Assembly (NCBI RefSeq): GCF_007828865.1
Contig: NZ_VIVK01000001.1
Coordinates: forward strand, 4,402,001 to 4,466,000
Length of the DNA stretch: 64,000 nt
Source of the DNA: Kribbella amoyensis
GTDB lineage: Bacteria > Actinomycetota > Actinomycetes > Propionibacteriales > Kribbellaceae
Reading direction: 5' to 3'
The translations under genes were made by a program, and so were the position numbers. Every line of letters begins with the position of its first letter. Position 1 is the first letter of the stretch. Below the pieces are notes generated by a model. The model saw only the letters and a list, made by a program, of their open reading frames with translations. It was not told the DNA's origin and searched no databases. Positions 1 through 8,533 of the stretch are shown here, in pieces.

Positions 1-19
1 ACTTACCAAGGAGAGAATC

Positions 20-670
20 ATGGAACTCAGCGTCAACGTCTTCGTCAGCCTCGACGGTGTCATGCAGGGCCCGGGCGGCCCCGGCGAGGACGCCAGCAAC
101 GGCTTCGACCGTGGCGGCTGGCTGGTTCCGCACAGTGGAGAAGGCCAACTGGACTCGGTCGACGGCTGGTTCAAGCAGGCCGACGCCGTTCTGCTGGGCC
201 GCAGCACCTTCGACATGATGCGTGCCTACTGGCCCCAGGTCACCGACCCGGACAACACCGTTGCCACCGCGCTCAACGCCGGGAAGAAGTACGTCGTCAG
301 CACCACGTTGTCCGACGAGGACGCCGCCTGGGGCGACACCACCGTGATTCGGGCGAACGTGGTCGAGGAGATCCGCAAGCTCAAGGAGCAGCCGGGCCGC
401 GAACTCCAGGTCCACGGCAGCTGGCAGCTCGCCCGGACCCTGCACGACGCCGGCCTGGTCGACGTGTACCGGCTGATCCAGTTCCCGGTCGTCGTCGGCG
501 ACGGCAAGCGCCTGTTCGGCCACGGCCTCCCGGCCTCGTACAAGATCACCGAGGGCGAGGTACTCCCCGGTGGTGCGGGCGTCGTCTCGCTGACCCTGCG
601 GCAGACCGGATTCGGGACCACCGGCGCCGGCGAGTTCGCCGTCGTGGACGGCAAGGAAACAGTGGTCTAG
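20..670 (+). CDS. Dihydrofolate reductase / RibD-C-like family protein
   Basis: This 216-residue protein belongs to the RibD C-terminal / dihydrofolate reductase-like superfamily (YwjB/YyaP-like), a group of predicted NADPH-dependent reductases whose substrates are mostly unknown. It shows the family opening (LSVNVFVSLDGVMQGPGG), the central LLGRSTFDMMRAYW segment, KKYVVSTTL, the LQVHGSWQLARTL nucleotide-binding stretch and the FPVVVGDGKRLF motif near the C terminus. The ATG is preceded at 8-15 by AAGGAGAG, a strong ribosome binding site. No partner gene is close enough to suggest a pathway, so the substrate is not assignable. A true folate-pathway FolA is unlikely. Confidence 0.85.
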   Translation: MELSVNVFVSLDGVMQGPGGPGEDASNGFDRGGWLVPHSGEGQLDSVDGWFKQADAVLLGRSTFDMMRAYWPQVTDPDNTVATALNAGKKYVVSTTLSDEDAAWGDTTVIRANVVEEIRKLKEQPGRELQVHGSWQLARTLHDAGLVDVYRLIQFPVVVGDGKRLFGHGLPASYKITEGEVLPGGAGVVSLTLRQTGFGTTGAGEFAVVDGKETVV

Positions 671-784
671 AACGGCTTACCGAGGGGTCTGGATCCACCG
701 CCGTCTGTCGTTGACATCCGGCAGGCGGCGGCGGACCGTGGAGGGGTCGCGGCTCAGGGGTGAGGCCGCCCGTTGGGGGATGTC

Positions 785-2887
785 ATGGCACAGCCACGCA
801 GGACCGTCAGCAAGTCGGCCGCAGCCGACTCCAAAGCCGAGAGCAGGACAGCCAAGAGCAGTTCGGCCAAGCGCGGGTCCAAGTCGAAGGATCAGCCGAA
901 AACCGTTGCCCGCAAGGGATCCACGGCCCGCCAACCGGCCACCACCAGAGCGGCCCGGACCAGAACCGCGGAGACCCGGCAGGCGGTCGCCGCGGAGGCC
1001 GCCGCGGCGACCCCGTTGCCGCAGTTCCTCGCGTCGGCCGGCACCCTGACGATCGGCCAGCGCAAGCTGCTCGTCGACCAGGCCTTGCTGCTGCTCGAAC
1101 AGAACTACGTGCACCTGCCGTTGAAGGCCGCGATCCACGCCGTCAATCCGCTGCAGCGGCTGCGGGTGATGCGCGCGAGGATGGAACGGCAGACCGCCGA
1201 GACGATGGAGGCCGAGTGGATCTTCCACCGGCAGATGTCGAGCATCTTCCATTCGGTCCGCGACCTGCACACCAACTACCTGCTGCCCGCGCCGTTCGCC
1301 GGCAAGATCGCGTTCCTGCCGTTCATGATCGAGAAGTGCCACGACGCCACCGGTGACCACTACTTGGTCAGCCGCACGGTCGCGGGGTACACCGCGCCGC
1401 AGTTCGGGCCGGGCGCCGAGGTGACGCACTGGAACGGTACGCCGATCGCGCGGGCCGTCGCGCTCAACGGTGCGGCCTTCGCCGGCAGCAACGACGCGGC
1501 GAACCTGGCCCGCGGACTCGAGTCGCTGACCCTGCGTCCGTTGGTGATCCAGGCCCCGCCGGACGAGGACTGGGTGACGCTGTCCTACCTCGGCCTGGAC
1601 GGGTCGGAGCAGGAGTTGCGCGAGCAGTGGATGGTGACCACGAACCTGCCGCCGATGACCGACCTGGACGCGCTGTCCGAGGCGTCGGCGTCGATGGGGC
1701 TCGACCTCGACTCGGACGAGAAGGCGCGGGCCAAGAAGGCGCTGTACGTCCGCGAGGTGGTCGAGCTCGAAGGCGGCCGGAGTTCGGCAGCTCTGGACGA
1801 TCCGGTCGCCGTCGGTGGGGCCGATCTGCCGACCACGATGCCGGGCGTCTTCCGGGCCCGCGCGGTCACCACCTCGGCCGGGACCTACGGGCACGTGCGG
1901 ATCTTCACCTTCAGCGTGACCGACCCGGTCGCGTTCCGGGACGAGTTCGTCCGGCTGATCGCGGCCCTTCCGCAGCAGGGGCTGATCGTCGACGTCCGGG
2001 ACAACGGCGGCGGCCACATCCACGCCAGCGAGTTCACCCTGCAGACGATGACGCCGCGCCGGATCGCGCCCGAGCCGGTGCAGTTCATCAGCTCGCCGTT
2101 GAACCTGCGGATCTGCCGGCGGCACAAGGACAACCCGTCCGGGATCGACCTCGGGCCCTGGTTCGACTCGCTCGACCTGGCCACCGAGACCGGGGCCGGG
2201 TTCTCCGCGGCGAAGCCGATCACCCCGGAGGCCGGCGCGAACGACATCGGCCAGACGTACCACGGGCCGGTCGTGCTGGTCACCGATGCGCGCTGCTACT
2301 CGGCGACCGACATCTTCGCGGCCGGGTTCGCCGACCACCGGATCGGGATGATCCTCGGCGTCGACGACAACACCGGAGCCGGCGGCGCGAACGTCTGGAC
2401 CCACGGCCTGCTCGCGACCCTGCTGAACGAACCACCGCCACCCGACCCGACCTCGCCGTATGTCGCGTTGCCGAACGGTGCGAACCTGCGGGTCGCGATC
2501 CGCCGGACCCTGCGGGTCGGCGAGCTGTCCGGGACGCCGGTCGAGGATCTCGGGGTCCGGCCGGACGTGACCCACCAGATGACCCGTGCGGACCTGCTGT
2601 CCGGCAACGTGGACCTGCTCGAGGCGGCCGGGGCGTTGCTCGCGACGATGCCCGCGCGCCGGCTCGACGTGACCACCTCGCTGGCCGGGACGACGCTGAC
2701 GGTCGGGCTGAGCGTGACCGGGATCAACCGGGTCGACCTCTACCTGGACGACCGGCCGATCAGCTCCGAGGACCTGACCGCCGCGCCACTCGGTATCGAC
2801 ATCCTGGACGTGACCGCGGGGCAGCTGTTGCGCGCCGACGGGTACGCCACCGACGACCTGGTCGCGTCGCGCCGGGTACGGGTCTGA
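785..2887 (+). CDS. S41 family (C-terminal processing type) peptidase with basic N-terminal tail
   Basis: This is a 700-residue serine peptidase of the S41/tail-specific protease family. The catalytic serine is S506 in the motif CYSATDIF, and the strand before it carries the typical DVRDNGGG signature (D403-G410). The first ~75 residues are rich in Lys, Arg, Ser and Ala, resemble a histone-H1-like disordered tail, and contain no signal peptide, so a cytoplasmic location is inferred. The ATG at 785 follows GGGGGA at 775-780; an in-frame TTG at 773 is less likely. The zinc-peptidase gene starts 3 bases after the stop, which suggests co-transcription. The substrate is unknown. Confidence 0.85.
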   Translation: MAQPRRTVSKSAAADSKAESRTAKSSSAKRGSKSKDQPKTVARKGSTARQPATTRAARTRTAETRQAVAAEAAAATPLPQFLASAGTLTIGQRKLLVDQALLLLEQNYVHLPLKAAIHAVNPLQRLRVMRARMERQTAETMEAEWIFHRQMSSIFHSVRDLHTNYLLPAPFAGKIAFLPFMIEKCHDATGDHYLVSRTVAGYTAPQFGPGAEVTHWNGTPIARAVALNGAAFAGSNDAANLARGLESLTLRPLVIQAPPDEDWVTLSYLGLDGSEQELREQWMVTTNLPPMTDLDALSEASASMGLDLDSDEKARAKKALYVREVVELEGGRSSAALDDPVAVGGADLPTTMPGVFRARAVTTSAGTYGHVRIFTFSVTDPVAFRDEFVRLIAALPQQGLIVDVRDNGGGHIHASEFTLQTMTPRRIAPEPVQFISSPLNLRICRRHKDNPSGIDLGPWFDSLDLATETGAGFSAAKPITPEAGANDIGQTYHGPVVLVTDARCYSATDIFAAGFADHRIGMILGVDDNTGAGGANVWTHGLLATLLNEPPPPDPTSPYVALPNGANLRVAIRRTLRVGELSGTPVEDLGVRPDVTHQMTRADLLSGNVDLLEAAGALLATMPARRLDVTTSLAGTTLTVGLSVTGINRVDLYLDDRPISSEDLTAAPLGIDILDVTAGQLLRADGYATDDLVASRRVRV

Positions 2888-2889
2888 GG

Positions 2890-3831
2890 TTGGGGTTCGA
2901 GCTCGCGAGCGGTCCCCGTCGGCTCGGTCATCTCCTCGGGCGACGGGGACCGCTCGCCACCTTCCTCGCGATTGTTGCCGTCGGCACGGGCTGTACGTCG
3001 GCCGGCGAGTCCGCCGGTCCAGGGTCCGCGGGCCCGGCGACCGCCGTACCGACGAGCACGCCGCCGACCATGCCGTCCTCGCAGGGGGGAGCCGCGAAGG
3101 CGTCGCCCACCAAGCGTCCCGAGCCGGCCGCGTTGACGGCGAACCCGCTCTACCAGGTGGGGCGGTTGCCGTCGGGGACCTGCCGTGAGCCGGCCGCGCG
3201 GCCGACGTCGCTGGCCCAGGTCCGCGCCTTCTACACCGCGGCGCTCGCCTGTCTCGACCGGACCTGGGCGCCCGTCGTCCAGCGCGCCGGGTACACCTTC
3301 CGGCCGCCCAAGCTCGTGGTCAGTGTCGGCCGGGCCAAGGCGGCACCGTGCAACGTGGCCGAGAGTTACGCCTTCTACTGCGCCAACGGCACGATCTACA
3401 TCGACGCCTCGCGCGATCTGCGGAACTACCGTGACTCGGACCCGAGCTGGACGCTGGCGTCGATGGCGTTCCTGATCGCGCACGAGTACGGGCATCACGT
3501 GCAGACGCTGACCGGGATCCTCGCCCATCTCGGCGAGCGGCTCAGCATCCTGTCCAGCATCGATCCGTACCACGAGGAACTGCGCCGGATGGAGCTGCAG
3601 GCGTCCTGTCTGAGCGGGGTGTTCTTCGGCGCGAACCGGACCTGGTTCCGGGCCGGGACCAGCCGGCTGGAGAACTGGCGCTGGACGGTCCGCAACACCG
3701 GCGACGACGGCAGCGGCCGACGCGACCACGGCAACAAGGCGAACCACAACCGCTGGTCCCTGGCCGGTCTCGACAGCGCGAGCCCGGCCCGCTGCAACAC
3801 CTTCACGGCCTCGTCGGCCGAGGTGAGCTGA
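2890..3831 (+). CDS. Neutral zinc metallopeptidase (YpfJ-like), membrane-anchored
   Basis: This protein is about 313 residues if it starts at the TTG directly behind the previous stop. The C-terminal half carries the zinc motif HEYGHH (H198, E199, H202) and matches the putative neutral zinc metallopeptidase family. The N terminus has a hydrophobic segment (about residues 22-34) ending in GTGC at C35, which could be a weak lipobox, followed by a Pro/Ser/Thr-rich linker to about residue 75. This suggests an extracytoplasmic enzyme tethered to the membrane. The start codon is uncertain because no clear Shine-Dalgarno is visible. It probably forms a two-gene unit with the S41 peptidase. The stop codon opens a short tandem repeat. 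Confidence 0.8.
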   Translation: MGFELASGPRRLGHLLGRRGPLATFLAIVAVGTGCTSAGESAGPGSAGPATAVPTSTPPTMPSSQGGAAKASPTKRPEPAALTANPLYQVGRLPSGTCREPAARPTSLAQVRAFYTAALACLDRTWAPVVQRAGYTFRPPKLVVSVGRAKAAPCNVAESYAFYCANGTIYIDASRDLRNYRDSDPSWTLASMAFLIAHEYGHHVQTLTGILAHLGERLSILSSIDPYHEELRRMELQASCLSGVFFGANRTWFRAGTSRLENWRWTVRNTGDDGSGRRDHGNKANHNRWSLAGLDSASPARCNTFTASSAEVS

Positions 3832-3893
3832 AGCCGGCGGGCGCGGGTGAGTTGAAGCCGGCCAGGTGCGGGTAGCTGAAGCCGGCGGGCGCG
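3823..3893 (+). repeat. Tandem repeat beginning at the stop codon of the zinc peptidase
   Basis: About three copies of a 24-25 base unit start in the last codons of the upstream gene: GTGAGCTGAAGCCGGC..., GTGAGTTGAAGCCGGC... and GTAGCTGAAGCCGGC.... Each copy carries its own TGA. Three other genes in the window show the same arrangement. Confidence 0.8.
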
Positions 3894-3913
3894 CCGGGAC
3901 GCGCGCCCGCCGG
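3882..3913. terminator. Strong GC hairpin between convergent genes
   Basis: A perfect 12-base-pair stem (CCGGCGGGCGCG / CGCGCCCGCCGG) encloses an 8-base loop. It lies between the zinc peptidase on the plus strand and the SulP fusion gene on the minus strand, so it can end both transcripts. There is no U-tract, as is usual in actinobacteria. Confidence 0.7.
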
Positions 3914-3972
3914 GTCAAGGGTGGTCCCGGGGCCGGCGAGGGTGACGCCGGTCCCGCGGGAAAGGGGGTGGA

Positions 3973-6195
3973 TCAGAGGTCGGCCGGGGCCGCGGTGGCG
4001 GCCAGCTCCTCGTCGGCGCGGACCAGATACGGCCGGCGGTCGAGGACCAGCCGGGCCGCGGCGGCGCCGATGTCGAACCAGAGGCCGACGAGCTCGAGTC
4101 GCCCTTCGTCCTCCGCCTTGCGCACACTGGCGAAACTGCGCAGGTTCTCCAGCTGGACGGCGACGTTCGCGACCGACAGCTTGTCGGCGGGGGAGAGCCG
4201 TACCCCGGTCGCCGGGTCGACGATGTCCGGCAGCGCGACGGCCCGGCGGACCGACGGTTCGAGATGCCGGAGCCAGGTCCGCAGACCGGAGCCGTCGTCG
4301 GGCGGGCCGTCGAGCGCGGCGCCCGCGGCACCGCAGTGCGAGTGCCCGCAGACCACGATCGACGAGACCCCGAGCACGGTGACCGCGTACTCGACGGCGG
4401 CGTCGACCGAGTTGCTGTTCGACCCGTACGGCGGGACCAGGTTGCCCACGTTGCGGACGCAGAACTGCTCGCCGGGGCCGGTGGTGGTGATCATGTTCGG
4501 CACGATCCGCGAGTCGGCACAGGTGATGAACAACTGCGCCGGCTTCTGCCCGTCGGCCGCGAGCTGGGCCAGCATCGGCCGGATCAGGTCGGCCGAGTCC
4601 TCGAACTCACGGATGCCGTCCAGCGTCGACACCCGCTGGTCCGGCGCGGGCACCACCTGGTCGTGTTGCCACCTGGTCAACCAGCGGGGCCCGGTCGTAC
4701 CGCCGTGCAGGGCCGCCCGGAACGCGGACCGGTTGAGTTCGACCGTCCCGCCACGCGCGACGTGTCCGCGCTGCCAGTCCTCGATCGCCTCGTACGCGGC
4801 GTGATCCAGGTGATCGACCTGGAGCTTGACCCGGACCGTGGCGCCCACCGGGATCGTCCGCAGTGTGCGTACCAAGGAAGCGACGCCCAGGAAGACCAGG
4901 GTGCCGCGAATCCTCACGATCCAGACGCCGTCCTCCTCGGTCGCGGTGACGGTCGCCCGGGCGAGCCGGTAGAGGACGCGCCCCAGCGCGAGGAGGAGTC
5001 CCGCGAGGACGCCTTCGGCCAGACCGAGGACAGCCACGCCGGCCGCGGTCACGACGTACACGAGCAACTCGTCGTGGCGTCTGAGCGTCCGGATGTGGGC
5101 GAGCTGGACGAGTCGCAGCCCGGTGACGAGCAGGACGCCGGCCAGTGCGGCCATCGGGATGAGCTCCAGCAACGCCCCTGCGGCCAGGACGAACACGGCG
5201 ATCCAGATGCCGTGCATGATCGCCGACGCGCGGCTGCGCGCCCCCGCGGCGACGTTGGTCGAACTGCGCACGATGACTCCGGTGACCGGCATCCCACCGA
5301 GAGCGCCGGACACCGCGTTGGCGGCACCCTGTCCGATCAGTTCGCGGTCCAGGTTGCTCCGCTTGCCGCGATGAAGCTTGTCGACGGCAACGGCCGACAA
5401 CAGCGACTCGACGCTGGCGACGAGGGCGACGGTGAGTACCGCGGTCCCGATCGCGAGCGGCCCGCCGGTCGGCATCGCGGGCACGACGAGCTCCTGCAAC
5501 GGGTTGTCCGGCAGGCTGACCCGGATCACGTCGAGCCGCAGGCTCGCGGCCAGCACGGTGACGGCGACGACGGCGACCAAGGGAGCCGGAATCACCTTCA
5601 CCTTGGGCAGTCGCGGCCAGATCAGCAGCATCACCACGGTCAGCACACCGACCACGACGGAGGCCGGATGGTGGGCCACCAATTGGCCGGGAAGCCCGGC
5701 CAGGTTGGCGATCAGCGAGCTCTGGGCCTGACCGCCGAGCACGACGTGCAACTGCTGGACGGCGATGGTGACGCCGATCCCCGCGAGCATGCCGTGCACG
5801 ACCGCGGGGGACAGGGAGAGGGCGAGCCGGCCGATGCGGGTCACGCCCAGCAGGATCTGCAGGAGGCCGGCCGCGCAGGTGATCGCGGCGGTCGCGGCCC
5901 AGCCGAACTGGCTGACCAGCCCGGCGACGACAACGGTGAGGCCGGCGGCGGGACCGCTGACCTGCAAGGGGGAGCCGCCGAGTGCGCCGGCGACGACACC
6001 GCCGACGACGGCGGCGACGAGCCCCGCGATGAGCGGGGCTCCGGAAGCTGCGGCGATCCCCAGGGAGAGCGGGATCGCGATCAGGAAGACCACCAGCGAG
6101 GCCGGTAAGTCATGGCGGAGAACGGAGTGCCAGGTCCTGCGATCGGGCGCAGGCGTAGAAGTGGGTGGGGAATGAGAAGTGGCCATGGTCGGCAC
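3973..6195 (-). CDS. SulP family anion transporter fused to beta-carbonic anhydrase
   Basis: This 740-residue fusion has three parts. Residues ~25-390 form the multi-pass SulP membrane domain (N-terminal HDLPASLVVFLIAIPLSLGIA, then the GSPLQVSGPAAGLT signature). Residues ~395-480 form a STAS-like regulatory domain. Residues ~520-735 form a complete beta-class carbonic anhydrase with zinc/active-site residues C559, D561 and R563 in CADSR and H618/C621 in HSHC. Such fusions are predicted to move bicarbonate and interconvert it with CO2 at the inner membrane face. The GTG at 6195 follows GGAGGG; ATG at 6186 is an alternative. The gene appears monocistronic. Transported ion specificity is inferred, not shown. 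Confidence 0.93.
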   Translation of the reverse strand: MPTMATSHSPPTSTPAPDRRTWHSVLRHDLPASLVVFLIAIPLSLGIAAASGAPLIAGLVAAVVGGVVAGALGGSPLQVSGPAAGLTVVVAGLVSQFGWAATAAITCAAGLLQILLGVTRIGRLALSLSPAVVHGMLAGIGVTIAVQQLHVVLGGQAQSSLIANLAGLPGQLVAHHPASVVVGVLTVVMLLIWPRLPKVKVIPAPLVAVVAVTVLAASLRLDVIRVSLPDNPLQELVVPAMPTGGPLAIGTAVLTVALVASVESLLSAVAVDKLHRGKRSNLDRELIGQGAANAVSGALGGMPVTGVIVRSSTNVAAGARSRASAIMHGIWIAVFVLAAGALLELIPMAALAGVLLVTGLRLVQLAHIRTLRRHDELLVYVVTAAGVAVLGLAEGVLAGLLLALGRVLYRLARATVTATEEDGVWIVRIRGTLVFLGVASLVRTLRTIPVGATVRVKLQVDHLDHAAYEAIEDWQRGHVARGGTVELNRSAFRAALHGGTTGPRWLTRWQHDQVVPAPDQRVSTLDGIREFEDSADLIRPMLAQLAADGQKPAQLFITCADSRIVPNMITTTGPGEQFCVRNVGNLVPPYGSNSNSVDAAVEYAVTVLGVSSIVVCGHSHCGAAGAALDGPPDDGSGLRTWLRHLEPSVRRAVALPDIVDPATGVRLSPADKLSVANVAVQLENLRSFASVRKAEDEGRLELVGLWFDIGAAAARLVLDRRPYLVRADEELAATAAPADL

Positions 6196-6403
6196 GGGTC
6201 CCTCCGGCGTCGGTGCAACAGAGCATCGGAACGTCGAAACAAAGAGTGTCGATCTGGTTACTCATGGTACCCATCCGTTCAAGACCCGACGAGCCCGAAT
6301 TCGTTGCCGCAGGCGCGGATCCCCTGGCGCCGTGGCGAAATCGTTGCCTCCTGCCCGTACCGGCCACGGCTCGGACATCTGTGCGCAATCGGAGGACATC
6401 CGC

Positions 6404-6423
6404 CGGCAACATTGTGGTTGCCG
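6404..6423 (-). terminator. Weak hairpin downstream of the dehydratase gene
   Basis: CGGCAAC (6404-6410) and GTTGCCG (6417-6423) form a 7-base-pair stem with a 6-base loop, about 20 bases past the stop of the minus-strand gene. The rest of 6196-6443 shows no other clear signal. Confidence 0.4.
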
Positions 6424-6443
6424 TCAGCCCCCAGTACGTCGGA

Positions 6444-7643
6444 TCAGGGGGTGGAGACGCGCCGCTCCACCTGGTCGCTCTCGGCCAGCCCGTCCCGCAG
6501 CCGGACCCCGTGCCCCGGTACCGGCGTCGCGGTGACCCGGCCGTCCACGATCTCCGGCAACCCTTCCACCAGTTCGGCGTACCAGGTTCGCAGGAAGGCG
6601 CGGACCGTCTCCTGGATCAGGCCGTTCGGCACGGACTGGGTGAGGTGGACGCAGGCCGCCAGGGTCGCCGGTCCGGTGCAGTCGTGCGGCGCGACCGGGA
6701 CCCCGAATGTGTCGGCGAGGGCGGCGATCTTGCGGGCCTCGGTGAGTCCGCCGGTCCACTGCACGTCCATCGTCACCACGTCGACGGCGTCGCGCTGGAG
6801 CAACGGCAGGAACCCGCGCCGGCCGACGACGGTCTCGCCGGTCGCGATCGGGACGTCGGTGTCGGCGGAGAGGGCGGCGAGCGCGTCCACGGCGTCGGGC
6901 CGGATCGGGTCCTCCACCCAGTACGGGCGGTACTCGGTGAGCGCCTGCAGGATCGTGGTCGCGCCGCGCCGGTTCCACAGTCCGTGCAGTTCGACCATCA
7001 ACGCCATGTCGAAGCCGACCTCGGTCCGGATCGCCTCGATCACCGCGAGACCGCGGGAGAGTTCGGCCGGGGAGAGGTCGGTACCCCCGGTCCGCTCGGC
7101 CGCCTGGTCGAACGGCCACACCTTCATCCCGCGGATTCCCTCGTCCCACAGGTCACGGGCCAGCGCCGCGGGCCGGTGCAGGAACGCGTCCAGGTCGTCG
7201 TACCGTTGCGCCCGCCCGGTCGGTACGCCCCAGTTGTCGGAGCGTTGCTGGGTGCTCGTACTGATGTACCCCGGTCCGGCGCAGGTGTTGTAGGTCGGCA
7301 ACGACTCGTGCACCGGTCCGCCGAACAACCGGACCAGCGGCAGCCCGGCCTCCTGGCCGACCAGGTCCCACAGCGCCAGGTCGATGGCCCCGTTACCCCG
7401 CGTCTCGGCGCCACCACCCGCGTACCCGGTGTACGACGCGAGCGCACGGGCCGCCGCCTCGGGTGTCGGGTCGCTCATCCCGAAGAGGACGCCGGCGACG
7501 GACTCGTGCAGGTACGCCTCGACCGTGCGGCTGCCGAAGAACGCCTCGCCCAGTCCGCACCGCCCGTCGTCGGTGTGCAACTGGACGAACAGCAGGTTCG
7601 GCTGGAGTTCGGGCCTGATGGTCTCGACGGCGGTGATCCGCAT
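6444..7643 (-). CDS. Mandelate racemase / muconate lactonizing family acid-sugar dehydratase
   Basis: This 399-residue enolase-superfamily enzyme starts at the ATG at 7643, which is preceded on the minus strand by GAGGGAG. The open frame extends 25 codons further upstream but without a start signal. The metal and catalytic set is visible in order: Lys in GIRGMKVW, Glu in MVELHG, Glu in WVEDPIRPD, Glu in ATGETV, Asp in TMDVQWTGG, and the general-base His in APHDCTGP. The GlxA/DgoD-like ELHG and His-Asp dyad fit the mandelate-racemase subgroup that dehydrates aldonic or aldaric acids. The exact sugar acid is not predictable. The SDR gene runs divergently 89 bases away and may belong to the same catabolic route. 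Confidence 0.88.
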   Translation of the reverse strand: MRITAVETIRPELQPNLLFVQLHTDDGRCGLGEAFFGSRTVEAYLHESVAGVLFGMSDPTPEAAARALASYTGYAGGGAETRGNGAIDLALWDLVGQEAGLPLVRLFGGPVHESLPTYNTCAGPGYISTSTQQRSDNWGVPTGRAQRYDDLDAFLHRPAALARDLWDEGIRGMKVWPFDQAAERTGGTDLSPAELSRGLAVIEAIRTEVGFDMALMVELHGLWNRRGATTILQALTEYRPYWVEDPIRPDAVDALAALSADTDVPIATGETVVGRRGFLPLLQRDAVDVVTMDVQWTGGLTEARKIAALADTFGVPVAPHDCTGPATLAACVHLTQSVPNGLIQETVRAFLRTWYAELVEGLPEIVDGRVTATPVPGHGVRLRDGLAESDQVERRVSTP

Positions 7644-7732
7644 CCGTGTGCTCCCTCGCTCGTTTTGGACATCCGTACCAAGGTCGCGGCCGGCGGAAAC
7701 TACGATCGGGGCAACCAACCAGGAGAGAGCTG

Positions 7733-8506
7733 ATGGATCTTCAGTTGTCAGGGCGGACCGCGGTCGTCACCGGTGCGAGCAAAGGGATCGGGCTGGCCTG
7801 CGCCGCCGCACTCGCCCGGGAAGGCGCCCAGGTGACCGGCATCTCCCGGGACCCGGCCAATCTCGCGAAGGCGAAGCAGCAGCTCGCCGAGGAGGGGCTG
7901 GGGTACGAGGTCGAGGCCGTCGACCTCACCGACGCCGACGCGACCGGCGCCGTCTTCGCCCGGATCGGCGTGCCCGACATCCTGATCAACTGTGCGGGCG
8001 CGGCCCGCCGGACGCCGGTGGACGAGCTGGACAGCAAGGCGCTGCACGCGGCGATGGAGGCGAAGTACTTCACCTACATGCACGCGACCGAGGCGATCAT
8101 CCGCGGGATGGCAGAGCGCGGCAGCGGCGCGATCGTGAACGTGGTCGGCCAGGGCGGCCGGCAGGCGAACCCGCTGCACATCGGCGGCGGCGCGGCGAAC
8201 GCGGCACTGATGCTCGCGTCGGTCGGTTACGCCAAGGCGTACGCGGGTCGCGGGGTCCGGGTGAACGTGATCAACCCCGGGATGACGCTGACCGACCGCG
8301 TCGACGAAGGCCTTGAGGCGGCGGTTCGCGCCAGCGGCCGGCCGAAGGACGAGCTGCTCACCGAGATGGTCGCGGAGATCCCCCTCGGGCGCGCCGGAGA
8401 CCCGGCCGAGGTCGCCAACGTCGCCGTCTTCCTGGCCTCCCCACTGGCCAGCTACGTCACCGGCGCCGTCATCGTGATGGACGGCGGCGTCACCTCGGCC
8501 ATCTGA
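7733..8506 (+). CDS. SDR family oxidoreductase with non-canonical catalytic residues
   Basis: This 257-residue protein has a normal Rossmann N terminus (VVTGASKGIG, residues 11-20), and the C-terminal substrate and cofactor region (INPGMTLTDR, YVTGAVIVMDGG) is intact. The central Tyr-x-x-x-Lys motif is absent. By alignment in the segment GGGAANAALML the Tyr and Lys positions are occupied by G152 and N156, and the usual Ser region reads VVGQGGRQ. It may be a divergent SDR subgroup with another mechanism, or an NAD(P)-binding non-catalytic protein. The ATG at 7733 is set by AGGAGAG at 7721-7727. It is divergent from the acid-sugar dehydratase. Confidence 0.82.
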   Translation: MDLQLSGRTAVVTGASKGIGLACAAALAREGAQVTGISRDPANLAKAKQQLAEEGLGYEVEAVDLTDADATGAVFARIGVPDILINCAGAARRTPVDELDSKALHAAMEAKYFTYMHATEAIIRGMAERGSGAIVNVVGQGGRQANPLHIGGGAANAALMLASVGYAKAYAGRGVRVNVINPGMTLTDRVDEGLEAAVRASGRPKDELLTEMVAEIPLGRAGDPAEVANVAVFLASPLASYVTGAVIVMDGGVTSAI

Positions 8507-8533
8507 TGACCGCGCAAGGCCCGGCAGCGGTCA
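8507..8533. terminator. Hairpin between convergent stop codons
   Basis: TGACCGC (8507-8513) pairs perfectly with GCGGTCA (8527-8533). The right arm overlaps the stop codon of the minus-strand DUF427 gene and the left arm directly follows the SDR stop, which suits a shared bidirectional terminator. Confidence 0.5.

Noticed and set aside
7665..7681. TTGGACATCCGTACCAA as an operator between the dehydratase and SDR genes
   Set aside because: Only the outer four bases on each side are symmetric, which is too weak to call.
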